Source: Bacteroidetes bacterium 2013_40CM_41_45 (GTDB taxonomy: Bacteria; Bacteroidota; Bacteroidia; AKYH767-A; 2013-40CM-41-45). Taken from it: a DNA stretch of 64,000 nt. Both the position numbers and the translations under genes were made by a program. The notes beneath the pieces were generated by a model. It did no database searches. It saw only the letters and a program-made list of their open reading frames with translations, and was not told where the DNA came from. Below, in pieces: positions 51,653-61,700 of the stretch (position 1 is its first letter; each line of letters opens with the position of its first letter). The DNA lies in the NCBI GenBank assembly GCA_002215675.1, contig NGFH01000004.1, positions 248,001-312,000 on the forward strand, written 5' to 3'.

Positions 51653-52330
51653 ATGAGGTTCCTGAAGATATCGGTTTTATTCTTTGCATTGTTCGGAAGT
51701 TTAAACGCCTGTTCCCAGCAAACCGATTTATTTATTGCGCTTCAAACCGGCACGCCGTTTCGTATCATTAACAATGAGGGCGCCCCGGTATTTTTGAATT
51801 TTAATTTCGGAGTCGAGCAATACATTATTAATAAACTTAGTGTGGCATTGTCGTACCGCAAGGCTTTTTACCTGGCGGGAAAAGACATTAGCTCCAGGGA
51901 AAAACTTATATATGATTATTACGGATGGAATTATGCATACACCGAAGAGTATGATTCGTATTCAATCGACTTTGAATCAAAATATTTTATTGATGGCCCT
52001 GCCGATGACGGTGCTTACGTAGCGTCCTGCCTATCCTTTCAGCACATAACCATGAATGTGGATGTTATTTCTGTCCTGCCCGTCAGTTATCCTACAGGCC
52101 CCCAGATGGTGCCCTACGGTAAGTTCAAAGATGAGATGAATATTTATCCCTTTGCCGTAAAAATAGGAGCGCGACAATCAGGAGATGTACTGGTGTTCGA
52201 TTATTTTATAGGAATAGCATATCTTTTCGGAGCGGCTGGCATTCATCGCATTAATGAAAATCACCTCCACTACTTTGATTTTAAAACCGTTTCTTTTCCC
52301 ATTGGAATAAAGCTGGGATTTAAGTTTTGA
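51653..52330 (+). CDS. Secreted small protein, possible outer-membrane barrel
   Basis: 225 residues with a signal peptide (FLKISVLFFALFGSLNACSQ). LNAC could be a lipobox, or cleavage could follow the Ala-Cys-Ser-Gln stretch. The mature part has short alternating strands (FLNFNFGVEQYIINKLSVALSYRKAFYLAG, later VFDYFIGIAYLFGAAG) and closes with FPIGIKLGFKF, an aromatic end typical of outer-membrane barrels. The role is not known. It is translated in the same direction as the serine protease, 17 bp after it, and may be a partner or substrate. Confidence 0.8.
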   Translation: MRFLKISVLFFALFGSLNACSQQTDLFIALQTGTPFRIINNEGAPVFLNFNFGVEQYIINKLSVALSYRKAFYLAGKDISSREKLIYDYYGWNYAYTEEYDSYSIDFESKYFIDGPADDGAYVASCLSFQHITMNVDVISVLPVSYPTGPQMVPYGKFKDEMNIYPFAVKIGARQSGDVLVFDYFIGIAYLFGAAGIHRINENHLHYFDFKTVSFPIGIKLGFKF

Positions 52331-52420
52331 AATTGAACTCAGGAATTACCCCTCAATTTAAAATTATTTTTACTCAGAGCAGGGACCATTAAAATCCTGC
52401 AAAACCTTACACACGAAAGA

Positions 52421-52440
52421 TTTGCTGCGTTAGCGGCAAA
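52421..52440 (+). other. Small stem-loop before a short membrane-protein gene
   Basis: TTTGCTGC, GTTA loop, GCGGCAAA: an 8-bp stem with one wobble and a four-base loop. It lies 44 bp before the 57-codon gene. It has no T run, so it is not a standard terminator. Its role is not known. Confidence 0.4.
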
Positions 52441-52483
52441 GTGCAGGTGAGATACCGGTGTTTATTGTGGAAAACAACTTACC

Positions 52484-52657
52484 ATGAAAAGCGTCCTTAA
52501 AGTAGACCCCACCTTCACGTTCGACCACATGCATGGCGAACCTGACGAAATTGACCAATCAAAAATCAGTGACTACCAGAAGCTAAGCTGGATAGTTGTA
52601 GGCGTTGAAATGCTCTGCATTGCAATGCTGCTTGGTTTTATGCTCGTTATGCTTTAA
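52484..52657 (+). CDS. Small single-pass membrane protein (57 residues)
   Basis: A 57-codon frame: a polar N-terminal half (VDPTFTFDHMHGEPDEIDQ) rich in acids and histidine, and a C-terminal membrane segment (WIVVGVEMLCIAMLLGFMLVML) ending at the last residue. It was found by reading the gap, because it is too short for standard prediction. It is followed 20 bp later by a strong terminator, which supports it being a transcribed unit. No known family was recognised. The HMHGE motif could bind metal, but this is speculative. The tail-anchored form suggests a small partner of a membrane complex. Confidence 0.65.
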   Translation: MKSVLKVDPTFTFDHMHGEPDEIDQSKISDYQKLSWIVVGVEMLCIAMLLGFMLVML

Positions 52658-52676
52658 ACCAGTTCGCTGATAAAAT

Positions 52677-52706
52677 AAAAAAGTCCGCCACCGGCGGACT
52701 TTTTTA
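52677..52706. terminator. Rho-independent terminator, bidirectional
   Basis: AAGTCCGCC paired with GGCGGACTT around a 3-base loop, with A and T runs on both sides. It can end the small membrane-protein transcript on the plus strand and the SprB-PorP-OmpA transcript on the minus strand. Confidence 0.9.
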
Positions 52707-52722
52707 TAATGCCTGTTACGCT

Positions 52723-54708
52723 TTACTTAACATCTTCATTGGTAATTTTAAACTCAGTCCTTCGGTTAAGCTGGTGAAGAATTTCCTGGTCAGATTTCTT
52801 TTTAACTTTCTTGATGTATTTCGGAGTCAGCTCAGTTCCTTCAGGAGCTAATTTTGATGCTTCTTGCTTCTGCACTACGTATGGTTTAGTCCAGCCATAG
52901 CCTTTTGCTACCATTCGCTTTGCATCTACGCCCTTGGAAATTATGTATGCCACAGCGCTTTCTGCGCGCCTCTGCGAAAGTTTCATGTTGTAGTCGTATT
53001 TACCCCGGATATCGCAGTGCGAGCTAAGCTCAATGGTAACTTCGGGATTATCTTTCATGATTTTTACCAGCTTGTCGAGCTCTATTGCTGCATCAGGACG
53101 GATAAATGATTTGTCCAAGTCATACAAAACGTTGCGGAGAACAAATATTTTTTTCTTTTTCAGTAAGCGAAGCCGGGCCACAATTTCTTCAGATTTTTCT
53201 TTGCCAACGGTGGTTATGTTCTTCATATCGGCAAAGTACTGGTCTTTAGTAGCCCTTACTGAATAATCGCTTTCGGGCTGAAGCACAAACCGGAAATTGC
53301 CGTCTGCGCCGGTGGCCATGCTGCCAATGACTAAGCCGGTTTTCTTATCGGTAAGCTCAACCTGGGCGCCCTCAATGGGTTCGCGTGTTACTGAGTCCAC
53401 AACAATACCTACGAGATTAAGAACCAATACGCGGCTGAAAAAATATATCTGGTCTATACCTGCATCTTTGCTTGCGCGGTTGGATGAAACGTATCCATAC
53501 AGGATAGAAGTATCTTTTATCATTACCCCGAAGTCATCGGCAGAACTGTTTACCGGTGTTTTCATATTATAGGGCTGGCTCCATTGTCCTCCTGAATAAA
53601 TGGATTTAAATACATCCAGTCCGCCCAGGGTATGATGCCCTTCAGAAGCAAAGTACAGGATGGTATCGTGCATAAGCGATGGAAACATTTCGTTCTGCTT
53701 TGTGTTGATGGTTTTACCTGCATTCACGGGAGAGCACCAGCATCCTGCGCTGTCAAGGGTTACATACCATATATCGGTTCCGCCAACACCACCGGGCATG
53801 TCAGAGGTAAAGTACATAGTCTTACCATCTGAAGTAAGCGTGGGATGCCCGCATGAATAATTATCAGAATTGAACGCCAGGCTTTTTATGTTGGTCCAAA
53901 CGGTATCCCTCTTCGATGCCTTAAATATTTTCAGGTTAACAACGTCAGTCTCCTTATCCCTGCTCACTTTTCTTTTTATATAGCTGTTGCGGGTAAAATA
54001 CATGACGCTATCACCGGGGGCCATTACAGCCGGGCCGTCATGCAAATCACCATTTACATCACCCTTCAAAGCCACAGGCGTTTCCCAGTTGCCGCCGGCA
54101 TCCTGCTTTGTTGTCATCACGTCAAGAAAAGCTCGCCCTGTCCATGCATACGTTTTATTTTTTCTGCCCGGGTTTTCAGCGGCCATCATAATTCCATCTC
54201 CGTATTTTGCCGGTGCAAACGTAGAACCCGAGGCATTGAACTTAGCCGGTTCAATAATAAACATGCTGGTATCTGTAGTGAGAGCATGCACCATATCGCA
54301 GGATTCGCGTAGCACCATAGCAGCGGTGTCTTGCGGCATTTGTTTCAGGTAAAGGTCAAGCCATTTTTTTGCGTCATCATACTTGCCGGTGCGCATCAGT
54401 ATCTGTGAATAATATAATTTGTCTTCAGGCACCGAAGCGCTGTCTGCCACAATTTTTGCGTACTGTTCTTCTGCTTTTGCATACTGGTTGGTGAGGCGGT
54501 AGCAGGCAGCGAGTTTTTCGCGCGCGCCCAGCATTTCTTTTTTGGAAAGCGCCTTCTGGTATTGCTCAATTGCCATGTTATACGCCAGACTGTTATACAT
54601 CTCATTGCCTTGCCTGTAATAATAGCTGGCGCAGCCGCTGAATAAAAACAACACAGATAGAAACAAAAGGAAATTGATACGGACAGATTTCGCAAAAAAT
54701 CTTTTCAT
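52723..54708 (-). CDS. PorE-like lipoprotein: TPR, beta-propeller, carboxypeptidase-regulatory and OmpA domains
   Basis: 661 residues. Lipoprotein signal with FLFSGC near 20-26; TPR helices about 40-140 (YYRQGNEMYNSLAYNMAIEQYQKALSK, YAKAEEQYAKIV); PD40/WD40-type propeller blades about 150-420 (SCGHPTLTSDGKTMYFTSDMPGGVGGTDIWYV); a carboxypeptidase-regulatory-like Ig domain about 435-505 (VGIVVDSVTREPIEGAQVELTD); and an OmpA peptidoglycan-binding domain about 530-655 (IELSSHCDIRGKYDYNMKLSQRRAESAVAYI). This order matches PorE, which links the T9SS to peptidoglycan. It is the last gene of the SprB-PorP-PorE set, 46 bp after PorP. Confidence 0.92.
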   Translation of the reverse strand: MKRFFAKSVRINFLLFLSVLFLFSGCASYYYRQGNEMYNSLAYNMAIEQYQKALSKKEMLGAREKLAACYRLTNQYAKAEEQYAKIVADSASVPEDKLYYSQILMRTGKYDDAKKWLDLYLKQMPQDTAAMVLRESCDMVHALTTDTSMFIIEPAKFNASGSTFAPAKYGDGIMMAAENPGRKNKTYAWTGRAFLDVMTTKQDAGGNWETPVALKGDVNGDLHDGPAVMAPGDSVMYFTRNSYIKRKVSRDKETDVVNLKIFKASKRDTVWTNIKSLAFNSDNYSCGHPTLTSDGKTMYFTSDMPGGVGGTDIWYVTLDSAGCWCSPVNAGKTINTKQNEMFPSLMHDTILYFASEGHHTLGGLDVFKSIYSGGQWSQPYNMKTPVNSSADDFGVMIKDTSILYGYVSSNRASKDAGIDQIYFFSRVLVLNLVGIVVDSVTREPIEGAQVELTDKKTGLVIGSMATGADGNFRFVLQPESDYSVRATKDQYFADMKNITTVGKEKSEEIVARLRLLKKKKIFVLRNVLYDLDKSFIRPDAAIELDKLVKIMKDNPEVTIELSSHCDIRGKYDYNMKLSQRRAESAVAYIISKGVDAKRMVAKGYGWTKPYVVQKQEASKLAPEGTELTPKYIKKVKKKSDQEILHQLNRRTEFKITNEDVK

Positions 54709-54754
54709 ATAAAAAAATATTAAAATTTAAAACGCAATCAGCAATAAACAGGCA

Positions 54755-55687
54755 TCAGAAATACCTTGGAGTCTTCATTTTAAGTATGTCGTAACCAAAG
54801 TCGTATCCAAGAGTAATTTCATGCGTGCCGTCAGAATAGTGTCGTATGTCAGTCATGGTAAAATCGTAAGCATACATAAGGCGAAGCTGCTTAGTAACGT
54901 TCAATCCCACCAGGGCGATAAATGAATCACCGGTGCGGTACGAAACACCCAGCCACAGCCGCTCCATAAGCAAAGCATTCAGGTTAATGTCAACTTGAAC
55001 CGGAACATTCCATGTATATTTTATAAGGGCGGAAGGTTTAAGAACCACATCCTCATTGATTTCAAAAACATATCCACCCGTAATGTAATAGTGGCGCACC
55101 TTGTGCTCAATAAGTTTAGCATCATCCGTATTCACAGTCAACGGACGGTTCGGGTCAAAGCTTAGCAGATTCGGGATAGCAATACCTGCATACCAAAGCC
55201 GGTGATATAAAAATGCACCCGTTCCGGCATTAGGAAGCGTATTGTGTTGTGTTTCCTGGGGGAAAACTCTGTCATTCTGGTCCCAGTATACCAAATCCTG
55301 GAGGCGTGCAGAATAAAAACTAAGCCCTCCGCGAATTCCCAAGCCAAGTTTCAGGTGGTTATTGAGTTTAAGGTGATATGCATAGCTGATATAAACATCG
55401 GTATTATTCTGAACCCCGATCTCATCGTGAGCAACACCCAATCCCAGGCCCATATTGGTCAATCCAACCGGGCCATGTATAGAAAAGGTCTGCGTTCTGG
55501 GTGAGCCGGGAAAATTAACCCACTGCCTGCGGTACAGTGCATCGGCAGAAATATAGGACTTGCTTCCCGCGTAGCCGGGATTAACTACCATCTGGTTAAA
55601 CATATACTGGCTGAGCATAATTTCCTGCTGAGCCAGCAAAACGGTTCCGCTGAACAATAACAAACAAAGTGCAATCAGTTTTTTCAT
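54755..55687 (-). CDS. PorP/SprF family T9SS membrane protein
   Basis: 310 residues with a signal peptide (KLIALCLLLFSGTVLLAQ). The mature protein begins QEIMLSQYMFNQMVVNPGYAGSK and contains RRQWVNFPGSPRTQTFSIHGP, both hallmarks of the PorP/SprF family of outer-membrane beta-barrels. PorP paralogues attach specific T9SS type B cargo at the cell surface, and in Flavobacterium johnsoniae SprF is needed for SprB secretion. The gene directly follows the SprB-like adhesin (24 bp) and precedes a PorE-like gene, so it is the likely partner of that adhesin. Confidence 0.94.
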   Translation of the reverse strand: MKKLIALCLLLFSGTVLLAQQEIMLSQYMFNQMVVNPGYAGSKSYISADALYRRQWVNFPGSPRTQTFSIHGPVGLTNMGLGLGVAHDEIGVQNNTDVYISYAYHLKLNNHLKLGLGIRGGLSFYSARLQDLVYWDQNDRVFPQETQHNTLPNAGTGAFLYHRLWYAGIAIPNLLSFDPNRPLTVNTDDAKLIEHKVRHYYITGGYVFEINEDVVLKPSALIKYTWNVPVQVDINLNALLMERLWLGVSYRTGDSFIALVGLNVTKQLRLMYAYDFTMTDIRHYSDGTHEITLGYDFGYDILKMKTPRYF

Positions 55688-55711
55688 GACAATATTTTTT
55701 CCATCAGGTGC

Positions 55712-58700
55712 CTATCGCCTTAGGTCTACATAACCATGCAATACTCTTCCCTCCGGATATCTGGTTGACTTATTAATACTCAGAATAACAAAATAAGTTC
55801 CGTCGGGCAGAGGTTTGCCAGAGTTTTCATCTCCCGTGTTGTTTTGCCCGAACCAGGAATTCTCATGATTATTGTAATTCGTCTGTTCAAAAACTAAGTT
55901 GCCCCAACGGTTGAATACTTTGAAATTATTTTCCTTGTTGAAAGAATATTCAATGCAATGTATAACAAATAAATCATTATACGAGTCACCATTGGGAGAG
56001 AATGCAGTCGGCATTTCAAGGCACGTTGAATCACATACTTCCGGAATAAGCTTGGTAATTAAAACAGTATCATCATCAATGCACGGGCCGTTGGTAATTG
56101 TCCATACAAGGGTGTTGCTGCCCCATCCAAAATTACGTGCGAAGGTGTTAGGGTCAAAAGGATTATCAAAGGTGACAGGCGAAGTAAGCGGAGGAACTTT
56201 AGACCACATTCCAACTCCGACATAACTACTGTCTGCATGCAGGCGAATGGGTTCATCATCATCGCAGATAGGAGGATAGGAGCCGGCATTTGCATTAACA
56301 TGCTCAAATGCCCTTATAGTAACGGAGTCGAACGCAAGGCATGTTGCATCACCTACCCACCAGATGAATATGTTATCGCCATAACTTAAACCGGTAACTG
56401 TAACAACCGGGCTAAGTGTGTCGGGAGAGAATGTTCCTGTTCCGGCTGCGATAGTCCACCATCCGGTGTAAATGGGCAACGGAGTATCAGCCACTAATAC
56501 TATGGTTGTATCGCAAATGTCTGTATTGGGTGTTAGAATAATAGCAATGGGCTGGTATGGGTCTGTAATGGTAACAGTATCGGTAATCACACAACCGTTA
56601 GCATCGGTAATGGTAATGGTATATAATGTTCCCGAACCGAATGCAGTGGTGTCGCAAATCGTGGAATCAGTGAAGGCAGTAAACTGCGGAGGTATGGTGC
56701 TCCACTGGTACGTGTATGCGGGAGTTCCGCCAAAAGCAAACGCATGCATCCATGCATCGCAGGCATGAGGACAGGTTGTGTTGTATGGAGGATTAAGCAA
56801 TGAAACATTTATTGAATCGGCAAGAGGCGGTGGCTGGGTAAGAGTTACGCTCGCAGATGCTGTACAGCCGTTGACATCGGTAACGGTTACAGTGTAAGTG
56901 GATGCACATAGATTAGAATCTACAGATAATGTATCGGTGAGCGGTGCTGTTGACCAGGAGAATGAGTACGGTGGAGTTCCGCCGCCGGGAGTTGCCGTAG
57001 CAACACCATCGCAGGCGCCCGCACAGCTTACGTTCCAGCCACCGTTGAAAGTATTCAATGCAACGCTTACCGTAACCGGAGGCGGTTGAGTAAGCGTGAT
57101 AGATGCTGTGGCAGTGCATCCGTTGGCATCTGTAGCGGTTACTGTATAGGTTGTTGCACATAATCCTGTAGCAGTATCATTAGCTTGGGTATTGCTCCAC
57201 AGATAAGAGTATAATGGAGTTCCACCCGATGCTGTAGCTACGGCTTGCCCATCACACGCACCATTGCAGCTAACATTCCATCCACCGGGGAAGGTGTCTG
57301 CAACAATTGCAACGGTAAGCAGAGGCGGCTCGGTAAGTGTAATACTTCCGGTCACCGTACATCCGTTGGCATCGGTAACAGTAACCGTATATGTTATTGC
57401 AGTCAATGTGTTGGTTGTGGTTTGAGTCAAATCGCCATTTGACCATACATAGGAATAGTTAGGTGTTCCACCGGAAGCATAAACAGTTGCCTGTCCTAAA
57501 GCATCTCCGTTGCAAGGTTCATTCCATCCGTTATATAATACAGCGGTGATGGAGTCGATAACAAGCGGTGGCGGTTGGGTAAGAGTTACACTTGCTGTTG
57601 CAGTACAACCATTCGTATCGGTTGCAGTTACGGTGTAAGTCGTAGCACATAACCCTGTAGCAATTTGAGTATTTTGGGTATTGCTCCACAAATAAGTATA
57701 ACCGGGTGTACCTCCTGCTGCAGTTGCCGTTGCTTGTCCGTCACAAAGGCCATTGCAGCTCACATTCCATCCGCCATTAAAAGTATCAAGTACAATGGAT
57801 ACTGTTAGCACAGGTGGTTGAGTAAGCGTAACGGATGCTGTTGCCGTGCAGTTGTTAACATCTGTTACAGTTACCGTATATGTTGTAGCACATAATCCTG
57901 TAGCGGTTTGGGTAGCTTGGGCCGGAACAGTGCTCCATACGTAAGTAAATGGGCCAGTTCCTCCGCTCGGGTTTGCCGTTGCCTGTCCGTCACAAGCGCC
58001 ATTGCAGCTTACATTCCATCCACCGGTAAAGGTTCCTGCGGTAGCTGACGCTGTCAGCAAAGGCGGTTCAGTAACCGTATAACTGGCGGTTCCGCTACAT
58101 CCGTTTGCATCGGTAACGGTTACCGTATAAGTCCCTGCACAAATGTTTACAATAGTTTGTGTTACCTGATTTCCCGGGGGAGACCAGAGGTACGAATAAG
58201 GACCTGTTCCGTTTGTTGGAGTAGCTGTTAATGTGTCGAGGCAGTTTCCGTTGCATGGTTCATCCCAACCGTTGAAATTGCTATCAGTAATTACAATATT
58301 AAGAACGACAGCCGAGCCGGAAGGAGCAATAGAAGTTGTGGCAGTGCAACCGTTAACATCCGTAACGGTCACCGTATAGGTTCCAATGCAAGCATTAAAT
58401 AAAGTGTCGGTGCCATTGGGACAAGGAGGTCCCGGTGGCGTCCAGCAATATGTATAAGGACCAATTCCACCGGCAGGAAATGCAACAATGGTATCGGTAC
58501 AACCCGCATTGCAGCTTGCTGCTGAAGAAGTCAAACTCACCGAAAGTGCTGTAGGTTCTATCAATGTAACCGTGTCAACTATAGAGCAACCGTTGATATC
58601 AGCGATTAATACTGTATAAGTTCCTGCACATAATCCTATAGCCGTTTGGGTATTTTGGACCGGACCGGTACTCCAGACGTATGAGTAAGGTGCAGTTCCT

Positions 58701-61700
58701 CCGCTTGGATTCGCTGTTGCTGAACCATCGCATGCACCGTTGCAGGTAACGTTAACGGTATCAAAGAAAGATACAATAATGGTATCCATCAGAGGCTGCG
58801 GTTCGGTAAGTGTAATGGTATCAGAATGGGCTATGCATCCGTTGTCATCGGTAACCGTAACAAAATAAATAGAGACTGAAACATCGTTGGCAACCGAATC
58901 CACATCTCCATTAGACCAATCGTAGAGGTACGGAGGACAGCCCCCGGAAGGGAAGACGCGCACGTTACCTGTAGTGTCAGCATTGCAGCAAATATTCCAG
59001 CCGCCAACGCAGGTGTCTGCCGTTAATGGAGGTATTACAAGAGGAGTAGGTTCGGTAAGTGTTACTGAAGCAGTGGCGGTACAGCCGTTATCATCCGTTA
59101 CTGTCACTGTGTATGCTATAGCGCATAGGCCTGTGCAGGTTTGGGTAGAACAAGGTGAGGACCATGTATAAGAATAAGGAGGCGTGCCGCCCACAGGATT
59201 AGCCGTTATTTCCCCGTCACACGCGCCATTACAGGAAATATTTGCTCCGCAGTTGCGCACAAGAGGAGAAAGTGAAACGCTCAATGCAGGTGGTTCAGAA
59301 AGATTAAAAGTTAAAACTGTATCGCATCCGTTACCATCTGTTACAGTTACTGCGCAAGCGCCCGCGCATAATGTTGAGTCAGTTGTTTGGGTCGTATCGC
59401 CATTGCACCACAAGTAGTGGTATGGAAGAGTGCCTCCGCTTGGATTAGCGGTTGCAAAACCATCGCACACGCCGTTACAACTTACATTCCATCCGCCGTT
59501 ATAAGTTCCAATGCTAAGTGTTGCCGTAAGCAAAGGAGGCTGTGTAATATTATTATTGTCCGATGCGCTGCAGCCATTGGTATCGGTAACTAAAATAGAA
59601 ATAGGCCCTGCGCATATAGCGTATATGGTATCACCGGCTGCGCTGAACGTGGGAACTGACAAGGGAGGATATGACCACGAATACACATAAGGAGGCGCAC
59701 CTCCGGAAGCCGTAACATAAGCAGTACCGTCACAAACGCCAAAGCAGCTTATCGGATTTCCTGCATTAAGAATTACTACCGTAATCAGGGCAAGAACAGT
59801 GTCGGGCTCGGTAACCGTTAAGGTATCGGTAAATGAACATCCGTTTACGTCAGTAACCGTCAACATATAAGAGCCTGCGCATAAGTTGACTGCAGAATCA
59901 ACGTTGGAAACATTCGGTGTCCAGTTAAATGTGTAGGGAGGGCAACCACCAACTACATTGGAATAAATTTTTCCGTTACATTCTCCATGGCATCCTATAT
60001 TAAATCCGCCCGGAGTAAGCGGGCTTACAATGGAATCATAAACAGCAGCGGGCTCAGTAAGCGTTGCTGATATAGAAGATGTGCATCCGCTTGCATCTGT
60101 AACCGTAACAGTATAAGTTCCTGCACCTATGCCGGACACATCTTCTCCTTCATCAACAGGGCAACCACCCGGAATATGGCTCCAGTCGTAGCAGAAAGGT
60201 GCCGTGCCCCCGTGGGTAGTAATGTCAAGGAATCCATCTAGTGCACCGTTGCAACTTACCTGGTACCCGCATATAAAGGATGAAATATCATCTATGGTAA
60301 GGTAGAGAGAATCTGGTTGAGTAATTAGTTTACAGGTATCTCCGGTGCAACCGTTGACATCTGTAACAGTAACACATATTAATGTACCGCCTCCCTGTCC
60401 CGTAATGCATTGGGTACTGAGCAGGCTGGGAGTCCATAAATAGGAGTAGGGAGGTGTACCTCCGGTTGGTGCAGCACAGGAAGTATCATCCGCAGCTCCA
60501 AAGCATGAAACATTATTACCATTTATATTAACGCTTGTTATCAATGGAACCAACACGGCGGGCTGGCCAACTATGGCGCATGCTGTATCGGTGCAACCAT
60601 GCAGGTCGGTACAGGTAATGCAATATGTTCCGGCAGGAATGTTGCAGATATCCTCTGTTGTAAAGCCATTCGACCAGATGCAGCTGACCGGCGCTGTTCC
60701 CCCGTTAGTATGTGAATAAATACAACCGGTAGATTCACCGTTACATCCTGCGTTTTTGACAGAATCGACCACCACAACAAAAGTGGCAGGTTGGGTAATA
60801 GTTATGGTAGATGTTGCTACGCACGCCCCGCCACCGGTAGTGACAGTAACGGTGTAGGTTCCAATGCATAAGCCGCTTCGGTCTTCAGTGGTTGGTCCGT
60901 CATTCCACACAAAGGAATAGGGAGGGCTTCCACCGGTAACCGTTACATCAATGCTTCCATCGCAAACGCCATTGCAGCTTGCATTTACATGTGTTTGAGA
61001 AATATGAATAGAATCAAGTGTAACTACTATCGTATCCACCGTAGTATTGCAATTGGCAGGTTTGAAAAGGTGGTCTGTAACAAAAAGCCTGTAGGTACCG
61101 GCGGCATTGGCGAAGAAAATAGAATCTGAATCAACAATAACGTTTGAAGAGTTTCTCCATGTGTAGGTATAGGGAGGCACTCCGCCTGTTGCGCTTCCGG
61201 TAAGGGTAATTCCCCCCTGTGCGGCACAGAATTTTGCCGGGCTCGGATTAATATTAGCAACCAGGTTGCCGAAGAAATAAACTCTCACCGTATCGCAGAA
61301 TGTTGAACTAAGGCCGGGGCAATTGCTCGCAACAGCATTTCCGCAAACCCTGTAATCTACAAATGCAGGCGGTGTGCCGGTTGGCGTGACTCTTACAGAG
61401 GTTGAACTATCAGGAAGATGAGCGAATGGAGCAGACAGGAAAGAATTATACTGGCCGGGTACGCCCGGAAAAATTGAATTCCATGAAGAGCCGGTAATCT
61501 TTACCCCGAAATATGTCAAAGTATCAAAACATCCTACGCGCACAGAATCATCAGGAATAGGAGTAGGGCGGGGTATAGACGTTAAGCAATACTGATTTAA
61601 ATTATTGCCGGGTTTGCAGAAACTTATGGTATGTAGTCCGGGAGTGGAGATGCATCCCAATGTTCTTATGTCCAAGGGTCCTCCGCAATCAATATTATAA

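Noticed and set aside
56472-59593. Several 60-100-codon plus-strand frames inside the SprB-like gene
   Set aside because: They recur at the period of the SprB repeats and are shadows of them.
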